64,000 nucleotides of DNA from positions 4,960,001 to 5,024,000 of the forward strand of contig JAFEKR010000002.1 in NCBI GenBank assembly GCA_019022495.1, given 5' to 3'. Position numbers and translations under genes: made by a program. Source of the stretch: Epichloe hybrida. Lineage: Eukaryota > Ascomycota > Sordariomycetes > Hypocreales > Clavicipitaceae. Shown piece after piece: positions 22,055 through 32,600 of this stretch (position 1 is the first letter of the stretch; every line of letters starts with the position of its first letter). The notes below the pieces were generated by a model. It had not been told where the DNA came from and ran no database searches. It was given only the letters and a program-made list of their open reading frames with translations.

Positions 22055-22789
22055 ATGGCTCCCAAGAAGAATGCCCGCGACCGCGCTACCACGCCGACTC
22101 CCGCCCTGGTAGCTCAGGAGGCCGCTCCTCCCGCGCCCCCAAAACCATCCAAGACGTCGACCTCCAAGGGCAGCCGCGCAAACTGGGATGAGGTCCTCCT
22201 GAACATTCACCAGCACTACGTAAAGGAGACTCCCCAGCGGACCAAGCTAATCGACGTCTTCCTCTTCTTCCTCGTCGTGGTGGGCGGACTGCAATTCCTG
22301 TATTGCGTCCTAGCTGGCAACTACGTACGTTGTCCTCCCCTCCCCCTTGTACTTCTGCGCCAAAAAAAAAAAAAAATACACAACCGGTGACACGCTCGAA
22401 CTAACAGCGGTGTCTTTCTTTTCTAGCCGTTCAATGCTTTCCTTTCCGGATTCTGCGCTACGGTCGGCCAATTCGTTTTGACGGGTTCGTTGACACCCTT
22501 GATTTGGGTTTCTGACAAGTAGTGGAGCTTCTTGGTTAACATGTGGCTTTAGTGTCGCTGCGGATACAGACTACTGCCGCGAATAAGAGCGACTTCCCTG
22601 CCGTTTCGCCCGAAAGGTAGTGTTTTCTACTGCTTTTTTTTTTTTGCTTTCTCAAGAAAACATCTAGTGTCTGTTTTTGTACATTTCATGAGGACACTTT
22701 ACTAATGGGACACGTGTTGCAGAGCCTTTGCCGATTTTGTCGTGTGCAGCCTCATTCTACATTTCTTCTGCGTCAACTTCATCAATTGA
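22055..22789 (+). CDS. OST2: Oligosaccharyltransferase subunit Ost2/DAD1
   Basis: Four exons: 22055-22324, 22427-22484, 22553-22616, 22723-22789, joining to 459 nt and 152 aa. Ost2 (DAD1 in animals) is a small essential subunit of the ER oligosaccharyltransferase, which transfers the lipid-linked glycan to Asn-X-Ser/Thr. A Pro/Ala-rich cytosolic lead of about 40 residues is followed by NIHQHYVKETPQRTKLIDVF. Three hydrophobic helices come next: FLFFLVVVGGLQFLYCVLAG, FNAFLSGFCATVGQFVLTV and FVVCSLILHFFCVNFIN at the very C-terminus. The motifs NAFLSGF and SLRIQ are family hallmarks. The introns are 102, 68 and 106 bp with consistent phases. The extended N-terminus is normal for filamentous fungi. 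Confidence 0.94.
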
Positions 22790-23065
22790 GTGGTGGTGAC
22801 GGGCCCAAAGCAGTTGAGAAGGGAACTGGGATTTCACTGGGAGGGGGAACATCACAGAATAGAAAAGAAAAAAAAATCACAAAGATGGACACGTATGTAT
22901 ATTACGGAATCAGCAAGGTTCATGATACAGTTGACACAGGCAGTGGTCTGGCAACGGCAGACCCCAATCCAATTTCACAAAAAAGAAAAGAAAAAAAACT
23001 CCAATGGGCCCAAAGGGCAGTTCAAATCGTGTAGCATGTTTGAATTCGTAAATGTGGCCCGGCAC

Positions 23066-24281
23066 TCACTCGCCCTCCTTGTTCTCCGGACTCGACCCAG
23101 CTTTGGGAGGCCCTCCGGCCTTTGGTGGCGGCGGTATCCCAGATCCCTTGCTTGAAGGAGCATTGTCCGCGTCCCTACTCTTCTTCTCTTGCTCTTTGAA
23201 GTAGTCATCCATGAAGTCGTTCTTCCCGCCGTGCTGCCTGTCCCTCTTCTTGGCGGTAGCAGACCGGGGCGGCGGAGGGGTTTTCGAATCAGAGGAGACC
23301 ATCTGCGCCGGTACCAGATAGTCACCCGCCGTGGCTGGCGCAGACGCTGCTGAAGCATCTGCAGGCACGGATGCAGCTTGCTCCGTCTTCTCCTTCACTA
23401 CTCCGTCAAACATGGTCTCGCCGGGGCCATTGACGGGCTCGCTCAGCGGGGCGGGCAAGCGGTGCAGCGCGCCGTAGCCCAAAACGCATCCCAAGGCTCC
23501 CTCGCCACCCCAGCCTCGACTGGGGTGTATCGTCACCTCCCTCGTCACGTTGTACTCGTTGTTGTACACGTACAGCCGCAACGGGCGACCGATGTGGTCC
23601 TCGACCAGTTCCCCCAACGCGCCCTCGCCTTGCAGTGAGCCCTCGGGGCTGCCTAGGATGTAGTCGCTGTATGGCAGGAGGCCGCCTTGATCGGCCGGAG
23701 ACTTGGCGGCAACGTCTAGAACGTGCCAGATATTTGCGGCGAGCGCGATCGGGGAATACTGGAGGGTGAGGCCGAGAGAGGCCGTGTCTGGGGGCACCGA
23801 AGCGTGCAGTTCCCTCGTCCGTTGGCCCTGTAGGTTACCGTATCGTCAGCTACCGTCGGGACCTGGAGGCAGAGCTGTTTGGTTCAACTTGTGGTCGGGT
23901 CATCTTGCGCGGCTGTACATACCTTTGCGTTCCAGAGACCGAGGGACACAGTGCCGCCTGCACAGTTGCGAACCTCTTGGGCAAAGAGTGAGGGATTGGC
24001 ATCTTCCTAAATGAAAGGCGGTCCGCCGAGCATGGGCATCGGCATTAGACTTGAAAGAAGAAGAGGAGGAGGAGGGAGAAAGCTCTTGCGAAAAGGAAGT
24101 GGGGGATTAACCGTACGATTGGGCGCCCGTTGATGCCGACGATGAAGTCGAACCACGGCTCAACCGCCAGCTCGAGGTTCGTGTTCCGCAGGACTTGGAA
24201 GCCATACGAACCCTGCTCGTTTCGTCGCTGGGGCTGGTCGCCGTCCAGACGGGACATGAAGCGGTTGAGGGCGTTGAACAT
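23066..24281 (-). CDS. GRH1: GRASP protein Grh1 (Golgi reassembly-stacking homologue)
   Basis: Three exons: 24281-24117, 24006-23923, 23827-23066, joining to 336 aa. Grh1 is a peripheral cis-Golgi/ER-exit-site protein in COPII traffic and unconventional secretion. Two tandem PDZ-like GRASP domains are visible. The first has SYGFQVLRNTNLELAVEPWF and DFIVGINGRPI, and the second has IALAANIWHVLDVAAKSPAD, QGGLLPYSDYILGSPEG and RGWGGEGALGCVLGYG. The C-terminus is a Pro/Ser-rich regulatory tail ending near DDYFKEQEKK. There is no Gly2 myristoylation site. As in yeast Grh1, the MFNALNRFMS start could form an acetylated amphipathic helix. An in-frame ATG seven codons upstream (24302) is an alternative start. 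The gene is divergent from TGS1 and convergent with OST2. Confidence 0.92.
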
Positions 24282-24638
24282 GGCTGCCGCGTTTCCAGTC
24301 ACGTCATCCGAGTAGGTAGGGTTCCGGGGAGCTCAGTTGGTATTGCGGGTTCTCTTTGGTGTCAAGGGCAGGGAAATCTGCGTGCGCGGTCGGGAGTCGG
24401 CGGGCGAGAGAACACAGTGCATCCGTCGTGTTGAAGCTGTCGCAAGCTGTCCAGTCCAAGTCTAGCCCCGCCCAGTCCCGCGGCAAGTGCGCTTAACTAG
24501 CGCGGGGGATCGGTTGGGGTGGAGAATGTCTTAGGTAATCAAAAGTAGTATTATGGGGAACTTACCACTTCAGCCGAAAAGTCAACGTTAGTGTGAGAAA
24601 TGGCATAAATTTGAAGAATCCAAATCCAGGCCAGAAGC
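24282..24638. promoter_or_regulatory. Divergent promoter region of GRH1 and TGS1
   Basis: 357 bp between divergent start codons, GC-rich on the GRH1 side and A/T-richer near TGS1. No distinct motif recognised. Confidence 0.35.
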
Positions 24639-25567
24639 ATGGGGAGCGTTCATGAGCCGCATGTTCCCACCATATCAGCCAGTTATGCCCTAGAGCCAGC
24701 AGACAAGTTTCCGCTTACAGACGAATGCAAACACTACGAGGGCAAACACCAAGTCCCGTGGGATATCCAGAAGTGAGCTCTGCCCAGCCAGCAACTGCAT
24801 GCGGATCTTGGTCTGACCGTCTCGATAGATACTTTTCCCAGAGATACTCCATATTCTCATGGTACGATGAAGGCGTGTACATGACCGACGATGCGTGGTT
24901 CGGCGTCACTCCCGAACCAGTCGCAAGGTATGTTCTTTTCAAATCCCCCTGCGCTCAGGAATGACTCTACAGCCTCTACCGTGCTGACTACATGTCCAGC
25001 CAGATTGCCCGTGAGATGAGCACCATTGACTCCTTAAAGGACACCATCATTGATGTCTTCGCCGGCGCAGGCGGCAACACCGTCGCCTTCGCCCTCAGCC
25101 AACGCTGGAAACGCATCATCGCCATTGAGCGCGACCCGTCAACATTGGCCTGCGCACAAAACAACGCAGAGGTGTACGGGGTGGACCCCTCTTTGATCAC
25201 CTGGGTTCACGCAGATAGCTTCGACTACCTAGAGCTGTTACACAACCGGCCAGAGGAGCCCCATCCCGACTTGCGAATCGACATGTCCAAGACGGTGTTG
25301 TTCGCAAGCCCGCCGTGGGGAGGGCCGGGATACCGCACCGACGAGGTGTTTGACCTGAGCAATATGCAGCCGTATAATTTGGAAAAGCTGCATGCGGCCT
25401 ACCGGAAAATGGACCACGTCTTGTTCTTACCGAGGACAAGTGATGTTCGGCATATCGCGAAGCTGGCGCCGGGTGATGACAGGAAGATCGACGTTGTGCA
25501 GTATTGTATGGAAGGGGCAAGTAAGGCTATGGCTGCGTATATCCCGGGGTCTTGTCCAGAGTTATGA
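24639..25567 (+). CDS. TGS1: Trimethylguanosine synthase Tgs1 (RNA cap hypermethylase)
   Basis: Three exons: 24639-24772, 24829-24927, 25000-25567, joining to 801 nt and 266 aa. Tgs1 uses S-adenosylmethionine to methylate the m7G cap of snRNAs and snoRNAs twice at N2, giving the trimethylguanosine cap. Visible are the YFSQRYSIFSWYDEGVYMTD substrate-side segment, the SAM-binding loop DVFAGAGGNTVAFAL, the acidic strand end IAIERDP with NNAEVYGV, WVHADSFDY, and the catalytic SPPWGGPGY motif. The motif's Trp stacks on the cap guanine in known structures. Length matches the minimal fungal type. The start was chosen as the first ATG giving an intact PLTDECKHYEGKHQVPWD lead. The introns are 56 and 72 bp. 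Confidence 0.94.
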
Positions 25568-25773
25568 TGTGGTCGGATGGAGATGATGACGATATGGGCA
25601 GGCAATGTCATTGTAACGTCTTCCACGTGAAGTGGAGAAGTAGAGGAAGGGGGGATATCTACATTACAGTCATAAAGGGCGGCTGCAGCTTTAATCTTTA
25701 TTCATGGCATGGTTTAAAAAGCCGTCAAGACCTATCTTACAAAAAGAGCCGAATTGAGAAGCCAACAATCAGA

Positions 25774-27447
25774 CTAGTTCTTGCCGACAACATCCCTCAT
25801 CTCTGTCCGGGGCCATCTGTACGGATGAATCTCTTGGCGAGCCATGGTCCTTTGCTCGAACGCATAGGCAATCTCGATCAACGTCTCCTCGCCCCAAAAT
25901 TTGCCGAGGAAGCTAAGGCCAAAGGGAGCGTTGGGCGCAGTTGCATTCAGGGCGCCAAAATCGTCCGGTTTCACTGACGTGCCATGAGGCAGCTTGCCCA
26001 GGGGAACCGATATGAATGGGCTGCCGATTATGGCCGGGGTCCGAGGCATCATGGCTGTAGGTACAGCGATGGCGTCAAGGTTGGAACTCTGCAGGGCGCC
26101 GATGACTCCGCGGTGGCCACCATAATCCAACAGATCGCAACGGGAGCGTGATATCTCGTCGGGGCTGTCGACGGATTTCAGAGCGTCTTCCCATAACAGG
26201 GTGTCTCTTGCGGGATATTCCTCCTTTGGATGAGTGTGTGTGAACCGCACTACATCCTCTAAACTCTTCACGTTGGCCGGGTTGGTTTGCAACAGTTCCA
26301 AGTAGTACCTGCCTAAATTCTCCCTCAAGTCCGCGTTCATGCTTATCGGATATGCTCGGCCCTTGTTCACCAAGGCTTCACCGGGCACGTAGATGTCCGG
26401 GACGATGACTGCGCCAGCAGACGCGAGTGTCTCCAATGCGGCAGAAAATTCCCCATATATAAGTTCGTTTTCTTTGGTACTCTGAGCCGACATCCCGGGC
26501 GGGGGTCGAAGAACGCCGATCTTCTTGCCACGCAGACCATCTTTCTTGCAAGCAGCAGCATAATTTGGGAGCTTGCCGTCCTTGAACGGAAACTCAGGGG
26601 TAAACCTTTCCCTCGTATCCTTTGCATCTCGTCCCGCAATGGCTGTCAGCAAATAGGCAGCGTCCTTGACGGTTCTGGCCATGGGTCCCACGCTATCCTG
26701 ACGCTCGAAGACAGGAATGACCATGTATCTGGAGGTGAGACCAACAGTTGGCTTGATGGCAACGATGTTGTTGACGTTGGCTGTCGTCCAAAGCGATCCA
26801 TCGGTTTCGGTGCCAAGGGAAGCCCATGCCAATCCAATGGACGAGGCCACGGCACTTCCTGAGGAAGCTCCTCGGGGATCCTGCCCAGGAAAGTACGCAC
26901 CCTTGGTCTGGCCACCATACGCCGACCAGCCGTTGGACGTGTTGAAGCTCCTCGTGGCTCCCCACTGCGATATGTTGGTCTTTCCAAGGATAATGGCACC
27001 CGCCTTGCGCAGTTTGGCAACAACGGTACTTTCCTCCTTGGGCACGGCGCCAACGAGCGCATAAGACCCGGCTGTCGTGTTCATTTTGTCAAGAGTTGCC
27101 ATGTTGTCCTCGATTAGCACCGGGATGCCGTGCAGGTCTCCCACTATTTTCTTCTCCTCACGCTCAGCGTCCATCTTGGCGGCAAGGAACAAGGCATCGG
27201 GATTTATCTCAGTGACGGGCCTCAAGTCGTTGGTCACCTCTTTGATCCGCTCGATGTAGACTTTTGTCAGGTCCACGCTGGTGAACAGGCCGAAGTCGAG
27301 TCCATAACGGAGTTCATCCAGCGTAGCATTTAGAAGAGATGGGAAGTTGTTGAGATTGAGGGGAACAACAGCAGCTTCGATGCCAAGGGCCAACGATGAG
27401 CATGCCACTGCCAAGGCGAGTTTGACGGCGGTCGAGCGAATCATCAT
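25774..27447 (-). CDS. Secreted amidase-signature protein with degenerate active site
   Basis: Intronless gene of 557 aa. A signal peptide is clear: residues 1-25, MMIRS then a hydrophobic core ending near IEAA. The fold is that of the amidase signature family (GatA/FAAH-like), whose active enzymes hydrolyse amides with a Lys-cisSer-Ser triad. Landmarks include HGIPVLIEDNMATLDKMNTT, RKAGAIILGKTNISQW, DPRGASSGSAVASS, GTETDGSL and IKPTVGLTSRYMVIP. The usual KDN is EDN here (Glu113 for the catalytic Lys). In the Ser-rich loop the first Ser is Ala194, by its fixed 24-residue spacing to the nucleophile. Only Ser218 remains. The ORF is otherwise intact, so it may be a pseudoenzyme rather than a pseudogene. 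It is the last whole gene before the RIP-affected block. Confidence 0.88.
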   Translation of the reverse strand: MMIRSTAVKLALAVACSSLALGIEAAVVPLNLNNFPSLLNATLDELRYGLDFGLFTSVDLTKVYIERIKEVTNDLRPVTEINPDALFLAAKMDAEREEKKIVGDLHGIPVLIEDNMATLDKMNTTAGSYALVGAVPKEESTVVAKLRKAGAIILGKTNISQWGATRSFNTSNGWSAYGGQTKGAYFPGQDPRGASSGSAVASSIGLAWASLGTETDGSLWTTANVNNIVAIKPTVGLTSRYMVIPVFERQDSVGPMARTVKDAAYLLTAIAGRDAKDTRERFTPEFPFKDGKLPNYAAACKKDGLRGKKIGVLRPPPGMSAQSTKENELIYGEFSAALETLASAGAVIVPDIYVPGEALVNKGRAYPISMNADLRENLGRYYLELLQTNPANVKSLEDVVRFTHTHPKEEYPARDTLLWEDALKSVDSPDEISRSRCDLLDYGGHRGVIGALQSSNLDAIAVPTAMMPRTPAIIGSPFISVPLGKLPHGTSVKPDDFGALNATAPNAPFGLSFLGKFWGEETLIEIAYAFEQRTMARQEIHPYRWPRTEMRDVVGKN

Positions 27448-28284
27448 GGACGAGAAATGATAACTAGTAATGCTTGTATTTGAAAAGCCGGCACTGCTGC
27501 GGTAGGAAGCGAGACCATCAAGTCAAGATTGCGACGACGGCAGGCTCCTTTTATGTACCGCCCTTGGAAGGGTCTGGTGAGCTCGAATACATATGTACCT
27601 CGGGTAGCCAATGACTCTCAAAAAAATTGAAAAAAAAAAAAAAAAAACCCCCGGACAAGACTCTAGAACGTTTCGTGCTCCATGCGGGCATGAATGCTTG
27701 ATACCGGCAGTGCAGCCCATGCCCATCGACAGATCCCGAGGTAATCGGCCTCGATCACCTTTGTTTGGCTCGGGATTCTCGTGACATGGAGCCGGCACAG
27801 AGTAAATTTCGGCTCCAAAAAGCTGGGCTCGTATCCAGGGGGGGCCCTCTGAATCTATATGTGCCTTATAATATACAATAATGTAGCATGCTAGGCATAT
27901 GCCAACCATATGGCTGGAACCTGGAACCTTTCTACATATTAATACGTCCGTAGAGCCGAGACTTAATCGTGCCACGCCCCACATGGAGCATAAGCAATGC
28001 ATGAATCGCATCGCATCGAGTGGAATCTCAGGCGACCCATAAAATCATGCAGCAAGGGCTGTACATGTACTGTGTACATACAGTGCTGTAGGGGTTATTG
28101 GAGTCAGACCCACAGGTCTTGTCAGGGGGGGGGGGGATGTATCGTGACCGAGCCACATGACCTTTCGGGGGGTCCGAGGCCTTGTTGAATCCGTTGAATT
28201 CGATGATTTGAAGGTCTTGTGGCTGCATTGAAGCTTATAAATTAACGGATTTGATGATATTGATGCTAATGATATTAATAGAAT
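27448..28284. other. Intergenic, transition from genic DNA to the AT-rich block
   Basis: The amidase promoter side. It contains an A-run at about 27630-27646 and an unbroken G-run at about 28126-28136. Around 28230 the base composition shifts sharply to AT-rich, TpA-dense sequence. No gene recognised; the ORF at 27523-28011 lacks any family resemblance. Confidence 0.45.
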
Positions 28285-28390
28285 CTAATATAATGTGTGA
28301 CGGCCAGCAGCGGCGATAACAGCCTCACAACGGTTAGGCATGCTCTTAACTAGCTTAACAAGATAATCTAATGTGAGGCCCTACTCATAA
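28285..28390 (-). pseudogene. Tc1/mariner-type transposase C-terminal remnant
   Basis: On the minus strand the sequence reads LDYLVKLVKSMPNRCEAVIA, then AAGRHTLY and a stop at 28285-28287. This resembles the extreme C-terminus of Tc1-like transposases (a Leu-rich helix, then SMPxRxxAVIxAxGxHTxY). Upstream the homology stops at about 28385, so only some 30 codons survive. Unlike its surroundings this piece is not AT-rich, so it may have escaped RIP through shortness. Confidence 0.6.
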
Positions 28391-28457
28391 CACTAGCGCG
28401 CTAGCGCACCACTAGGCGGGCGCACCATGCCCTAGGGCTAGGTTTACATAACACTAG
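28386..28457. repeat. 11-bp direct repeats CATAACACTAG flanking a GC-rich 50-bp segment
   Basis: CATAACACTAG occurs at 28386-28396 and 28447-28457. Between them is a GC-rich segment with GCGCGCTAGCGC. It may be a small insertion with duplicated flanks or part of a degraded LTR; I cannot decide. Confidence 0.4.
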
Positions 28458-29317
28458 TAAGTCACTACCTATAAGTTAGTAACTTATATATATAATATAC
28501 TTAGACCTAGTAAGCTTTAGTTAATATATAAACACCCCTATACCTCTTACTTAGCTATTCCTTTATTCTTATAATTCTAAAGCTTCTCTTACTAGCTACC
28601 TAAGAGTAATATAAGAGAGAGAATAACCTAATTTACTAAAACTATACTATATATTACTTAGGATTAGCTAGATAATAATAATACTATAGCTAGGGATATA
28701 CTATATTTTATAACCTTATTTAAAGCTATACCTTTTACTATAGTAATAAAAAAGATAGTAGTTAGGGAGTAAATTACCTAGCTTAAGTAACTTAAGGAAC
28801 TATAGAATTAAGAAAAAAAGCTTACTAACTTAATATAATCTTATAGAAAACTAGTAAAAAGGGGCTAAAAGAATAGTTTATTCTTAAGCCTTAGTAGCTA
28901 AGAAGTTAAGGTTTAAAATATTATAAAACTCTAATACCTTATAAACTTATAAAAGTATAAGATATAGCTTAATAACTTTAACTATACCTTTAAGAGGGTA
29001 AAGAAAAAGTATTACTAAAATAACTAAAAGATTCTCTTTATACTTAACTATATATATATAAACTATTAGGCTAGATAAGACTAATATATTAAAGAATAAC
29101 TAGCTAATAGTTAGGATTATCCTAAGAATAACTAGGATAAGTTCTAAGACTAGACCCTTATACTACTTAAAGACTCTATAAGTTATAATATATAAATAGC
29201 TATATAGCTAGAAAATATAAAGTAAAAGGAGGGCTAGAGTTTTATTAAGTTTAGTATTTACTTAGATTTACTAGAGAAATACCTAGAATAAGCTTTAGAA
29301 AAGACTTATACTCTTAT
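28458..29317 (+). pseudogene. Gypsy-like element relic, left part (leader/gag)
   Basis: AT-rich, stop-filled DNA that continues directly into 36128-37375 once Copia-1a and its CTTAT duplication are removed. The right part contains a gag zinc knuckle and a protease-like stretch, so this part is probably the leader and first half of gag, plus strand. The stretch near 28530-28615 (a C/T-rich CTTACTTAGC/TTCTCTTAC run) resembles the end of an LTR. Boundaries are not resolved. Confidence 0.4.
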
Positions 29318-29627
29318 TGTTGGATTCACAGGGTATTGAATTCAATGTGTAATACAGTCGTGAGCCCGAAGAATAGTATCGTCATCGATTATCTATTCTA
29401 GGCTATGTTATCTGTTATTATAATTGATTGAGTTATAGGGAAAAGAGAGGTAAAAAGCTAGAAGTTATAATATATAAAGGGAAAAGAGGTTACGTATTTA
29501 TGTCCCTATATTTCCTAGCTAATTAACGTACTAGGTTATAGGTCACGTGTGGGGTCCGCGCGCGGCCCGAGCTTTTGCTAGGTAATTACAGCTATGACAC
29601 GCGATTGATATTACCTTTGTTTTAATA
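29318..29627 (-). repeat. Copia-1a LTR, left copy (3' LTR)
   Basis: 310 bp, TGTTGGATTCAC... to ...TTTTAATA. The right end should be ...TTCCAACA; the differences from the other copies are C-to-T/G-to-A. It contains the conserved, little-mutated core GGTCACGTG and GGTCCGCGCGCGG. Confidence 0.93.
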
Positions 29628-30139
29628 CTAGAACTTCTCTCTTTTAACATGATTATTAACATGTAATATTAATTATAGAAATGAAAAAGGAAAGACAGAT
29701 TAAGAATATAATTAATAGGGGATATAAGGAAAAGAACTTATAGCCTATCTAGGTATATAGTTGCTAATAAAAGGGAAATAATAATCTCACTTAGCCTATA
29801 AGCCTATATAAGGATAAGTAAGTCCTTCTAAATCCCTTCTTTCCTTAAAATAACATATATACCACACCGTAGCGTATATATAATATCTTCCTCCTCCTTA
29901 GTAACACCTTTATTCTCCTATACACTACTATTAATTTCTATAGTCCACTAGGAGAGCCTAGTAAGCTAGTGTGGTTATAGCTACTAGGGATATTAACTAC
30001 AAGGGCATAAATCCCCTATATATTACTATCTTATCCCTATAGCTACCCTCCTAGAGGATTACCTTTTCCTCTTACTATATATATATTACGTGTAAGTAAC
30101 CTATCCCTTTATCTATATAGTTATCTAGTTAGTTAAGAT

Positions 30140-30330
30140 AAAGCTCTTAAGGGCCTTATTAGGTAATACCTTTATAAAGGTATTAGCTAAGTTATTCTCT
30201 TTATTAATCTATTAGATCTTATAGAGTTCTTAGTGTTTATATAACTATTAAAGGGCTATAATATTAATTATTAAGCGTTTCTGCTTTATTATACTAAGCT
30301 TAATAAGGCACTTATATAAGGAGTATAAAT
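30140..30330 (-). pseudogene. Copia-1a RNase H C-terminal domain remnant
   Basis: Minus-strand reading gives SLYKCLIKLS, KQKRLIINIIAL and, after stops, INKENNLANTFIKVLPNKAL. These align with the end of copia RNase H, where the usual form has INGxDNxADAxTK. At least five in-frame stops are present. Confidence 0.75.
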
Positions 30331-31079
30331 CCATATATATAATAACTAGGATCTTTAGGAGCTTTAGTTAGTTAGTGACTAAGTTTAGGGTGGTTATAAT
30401 TACGTAAGCTATATTAACACTAGCTACTATACTATAGACTTCTAAGGCAAGTATACTTTATATAACTCTCTTACTCTTTATTAAGCTAAAGTGTATAATA
30501 TTGCCTTTAATTGTGAACTTACTATTAGTGTAGTCTTTGTTTGCTAGGATAAGTATATATCCTATTTATCAGAATAAGTCCTAGTTATTAGTAAAGGATC
30601 TATTTATAAAGGCAAAGAGCTTTGCCTTCTTAAGGTTAATTAGGATAAACGTTAGACCTCTCTCTAGGTAATCTATCTACTACTTTAGGTAGTGATTAAG
30701 GGCTTTTACGTCCTCTAGGGTTAGCTCCTAGTATTATATAGTAATAGATAGGTTAAAGTAAGCCTCTAGTTAGTAGATTAAGGTAATGTAAGCGCCTTAG
30801 GCCCTTTACTTAATGTATTTACACTTTAAGTTAGTTATTAGAACTAACTTTAACTTATTACTTTACCCTTTCTACTAGATCTTAATAGTATTATTCTCTA
30901 GTAAGATAATGCTACTATTAAATATAAGAGAGTAGTCCTAAGTTAGGAATTACTTTAGCTTTATATTAAAGCCTACTATAGTAAGTTAGGTCTTTTCCTT
31001 CTTAGAGAACTTCTTATCTAAGAGGCTAATCGTGTTATTAGTTTATATTCTAATATAGGTAAAGTTAGGGCTTTCCTTT

Positions 31080-31260
31080 ATAGTCATAAGTAGGTAGGGA
31101 TTATATATAAAGGTTTCTATCTAGAGGTTCTCTTTATAATACTTGTAATATATAACCTACTAGTATGTTCCTACCTCTATAAGCCTGTAAAGGGGTTTTA
31201 TAACCCTTAAGATTATACTAGGCAGGTAGAGATGCTATATCTGAATTAGTAAGCGCGCTA
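31080..31260 (-). pseudogene. Copia-1a reverse transcriptase remnant
   Basis: Minus-strand reading gives LPSIILRVIKPLYRLIEVGT, two stops where tryptophans would be, then VIYYKYYKENL and a stop. This fits the copia RT segment with the conserved KxxKxLYGLPEA-like core. Copia-2 sits inside the equivalent codons of the sister copy Copia-1b. Confidence 0.72.
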
Positions 31261-32280
31261 GGATTAGCTGCTCTAGTAATATACAGGCCTGTATATAAGC
31301 CTAATAGATATCTCTTAGCTAGATAAGGAATTTCCTTAATCTTACTAATAGGGCTATCATAAGGATAAGACGTTAGCTTACGCGTTAAATCATTAGGGCC
31401 TGTGTAAGAATAGCCTATTTCCCTTTATCCTCACACCCTTAGATCATAAGGCATGACTTTTTATAGGGTTTTATTATCTTACCCTTAATCTTATTAATAA
31501 TCTAGGAATTAAAGATTCGAATTCCACTATATTCTTCCTTATTAAATATAATAAATTTAAACACACCTTACTTAATTAGAGCGTTAATTTCCGCTTTTAT
31601 TAATAGCTTAAAAGGTTTACTAGGGGTCTTAATAATTCCTTCCTTATATAGCTTAATTACAAGAGCTAGGTTACTATATTCTTTTGCTAATAGGAAGGTA
31701 TTAGTACCTTAAGGTATTATAGGAGGGTTCTTCTATAGCCTTCCATATCCTTACTTTAGTAGTATTAGTAGTACTATATTCTTATTATAGGCCTCTTACC
31801 CTTTTTCTCCTTTCTCTTTACTAGGCTCTGCTATCTTCTTTACACTAGGATTATTATAGTAAGGCTTAATAAATATTAATCTAAAGGTCTTTAGGCCTCT
31901 AGGCATATTAAGTATATAGCTCTCTCTAGTAATTACTAGTAGCTTATATAGACTTACCTATCCCTTGCCTTCTTACTAGACCTTAACCTTTAATCTAAGT
32001 AGTAAGCTAAGGGTCTTTAAGGTGTTTAGGCTATTATGTTCTATAAGGGCCTTACTAACCTTCTAGATAGCATAAAGTCTCTTAATCTCTTTAGTAGCCT
32101 TCTATACTATAATTACACACTATATAATATTAGGTAATAGTAAGGACTTATTTATTATATATAAGTAAGCTCTAAAGATAAGGAGGGTTAGGATAAGGCT
32201 ATTAGGGCCTATAGTATTATTTAAGGCCTTAATTACTATTTAAAGGGTAATAGGTTCTAGCGTTATAGGGTATTTATATC

Positions 32281-32600
32281 TAATTATATTATAGGCTCTT
32301 TAGAGTAGCCTATAATACCTTTTAACCTTCCCTATGCTATAGTATACCTTAATAGGGACTTTCTTAATTAAAATTAATATTAAAGCTATAAATTATCTAA
32401 ATTTATTACTATAGAAGTTTATTCTAGTGTCTATAATAATAAAGTCTAGGGGGCCTAGGTAAGCATTAATCTAGTATATTTAGAGGGCTTCCTAGGTTAT
32501 TTTCGCAGAGATATTATTAAGGAATTTTGCTATATTAAACGCTATAGCTATATCTATAGCATAGAGTATAGGGTGGTTACTATCTAGGTAAAAGACATTT
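32281..32600 (-). pseudogene. Copia-1a integrase core remnant
   Basis: Minus-strand reading gives APLDFIIIDTRINFYSNKF, then VPIKVYYSIGKVKRYYRLL, a stop and RAYNII. These match the second Asp and Glu regions of copia integrase (DFIxTDxGxNF and HxSIGxVERYH). The Glu position now reads Lys (GKVK), and His has become Tyr, both G-to-A/C-to-T changes. Confidence 0.78.

Noticed and set aside
21683..22216. 177-codon minus-strand ORF
   Set aside because: Antisense to OST2 exon 1 and the divergent promoter; no family resemblance.
27523..28011. 162-codon minus-strand ORF upstream of the amidase
   Set aside because: Contains a poly-Phe run from a homopolymer A tract and no recognisable domain.
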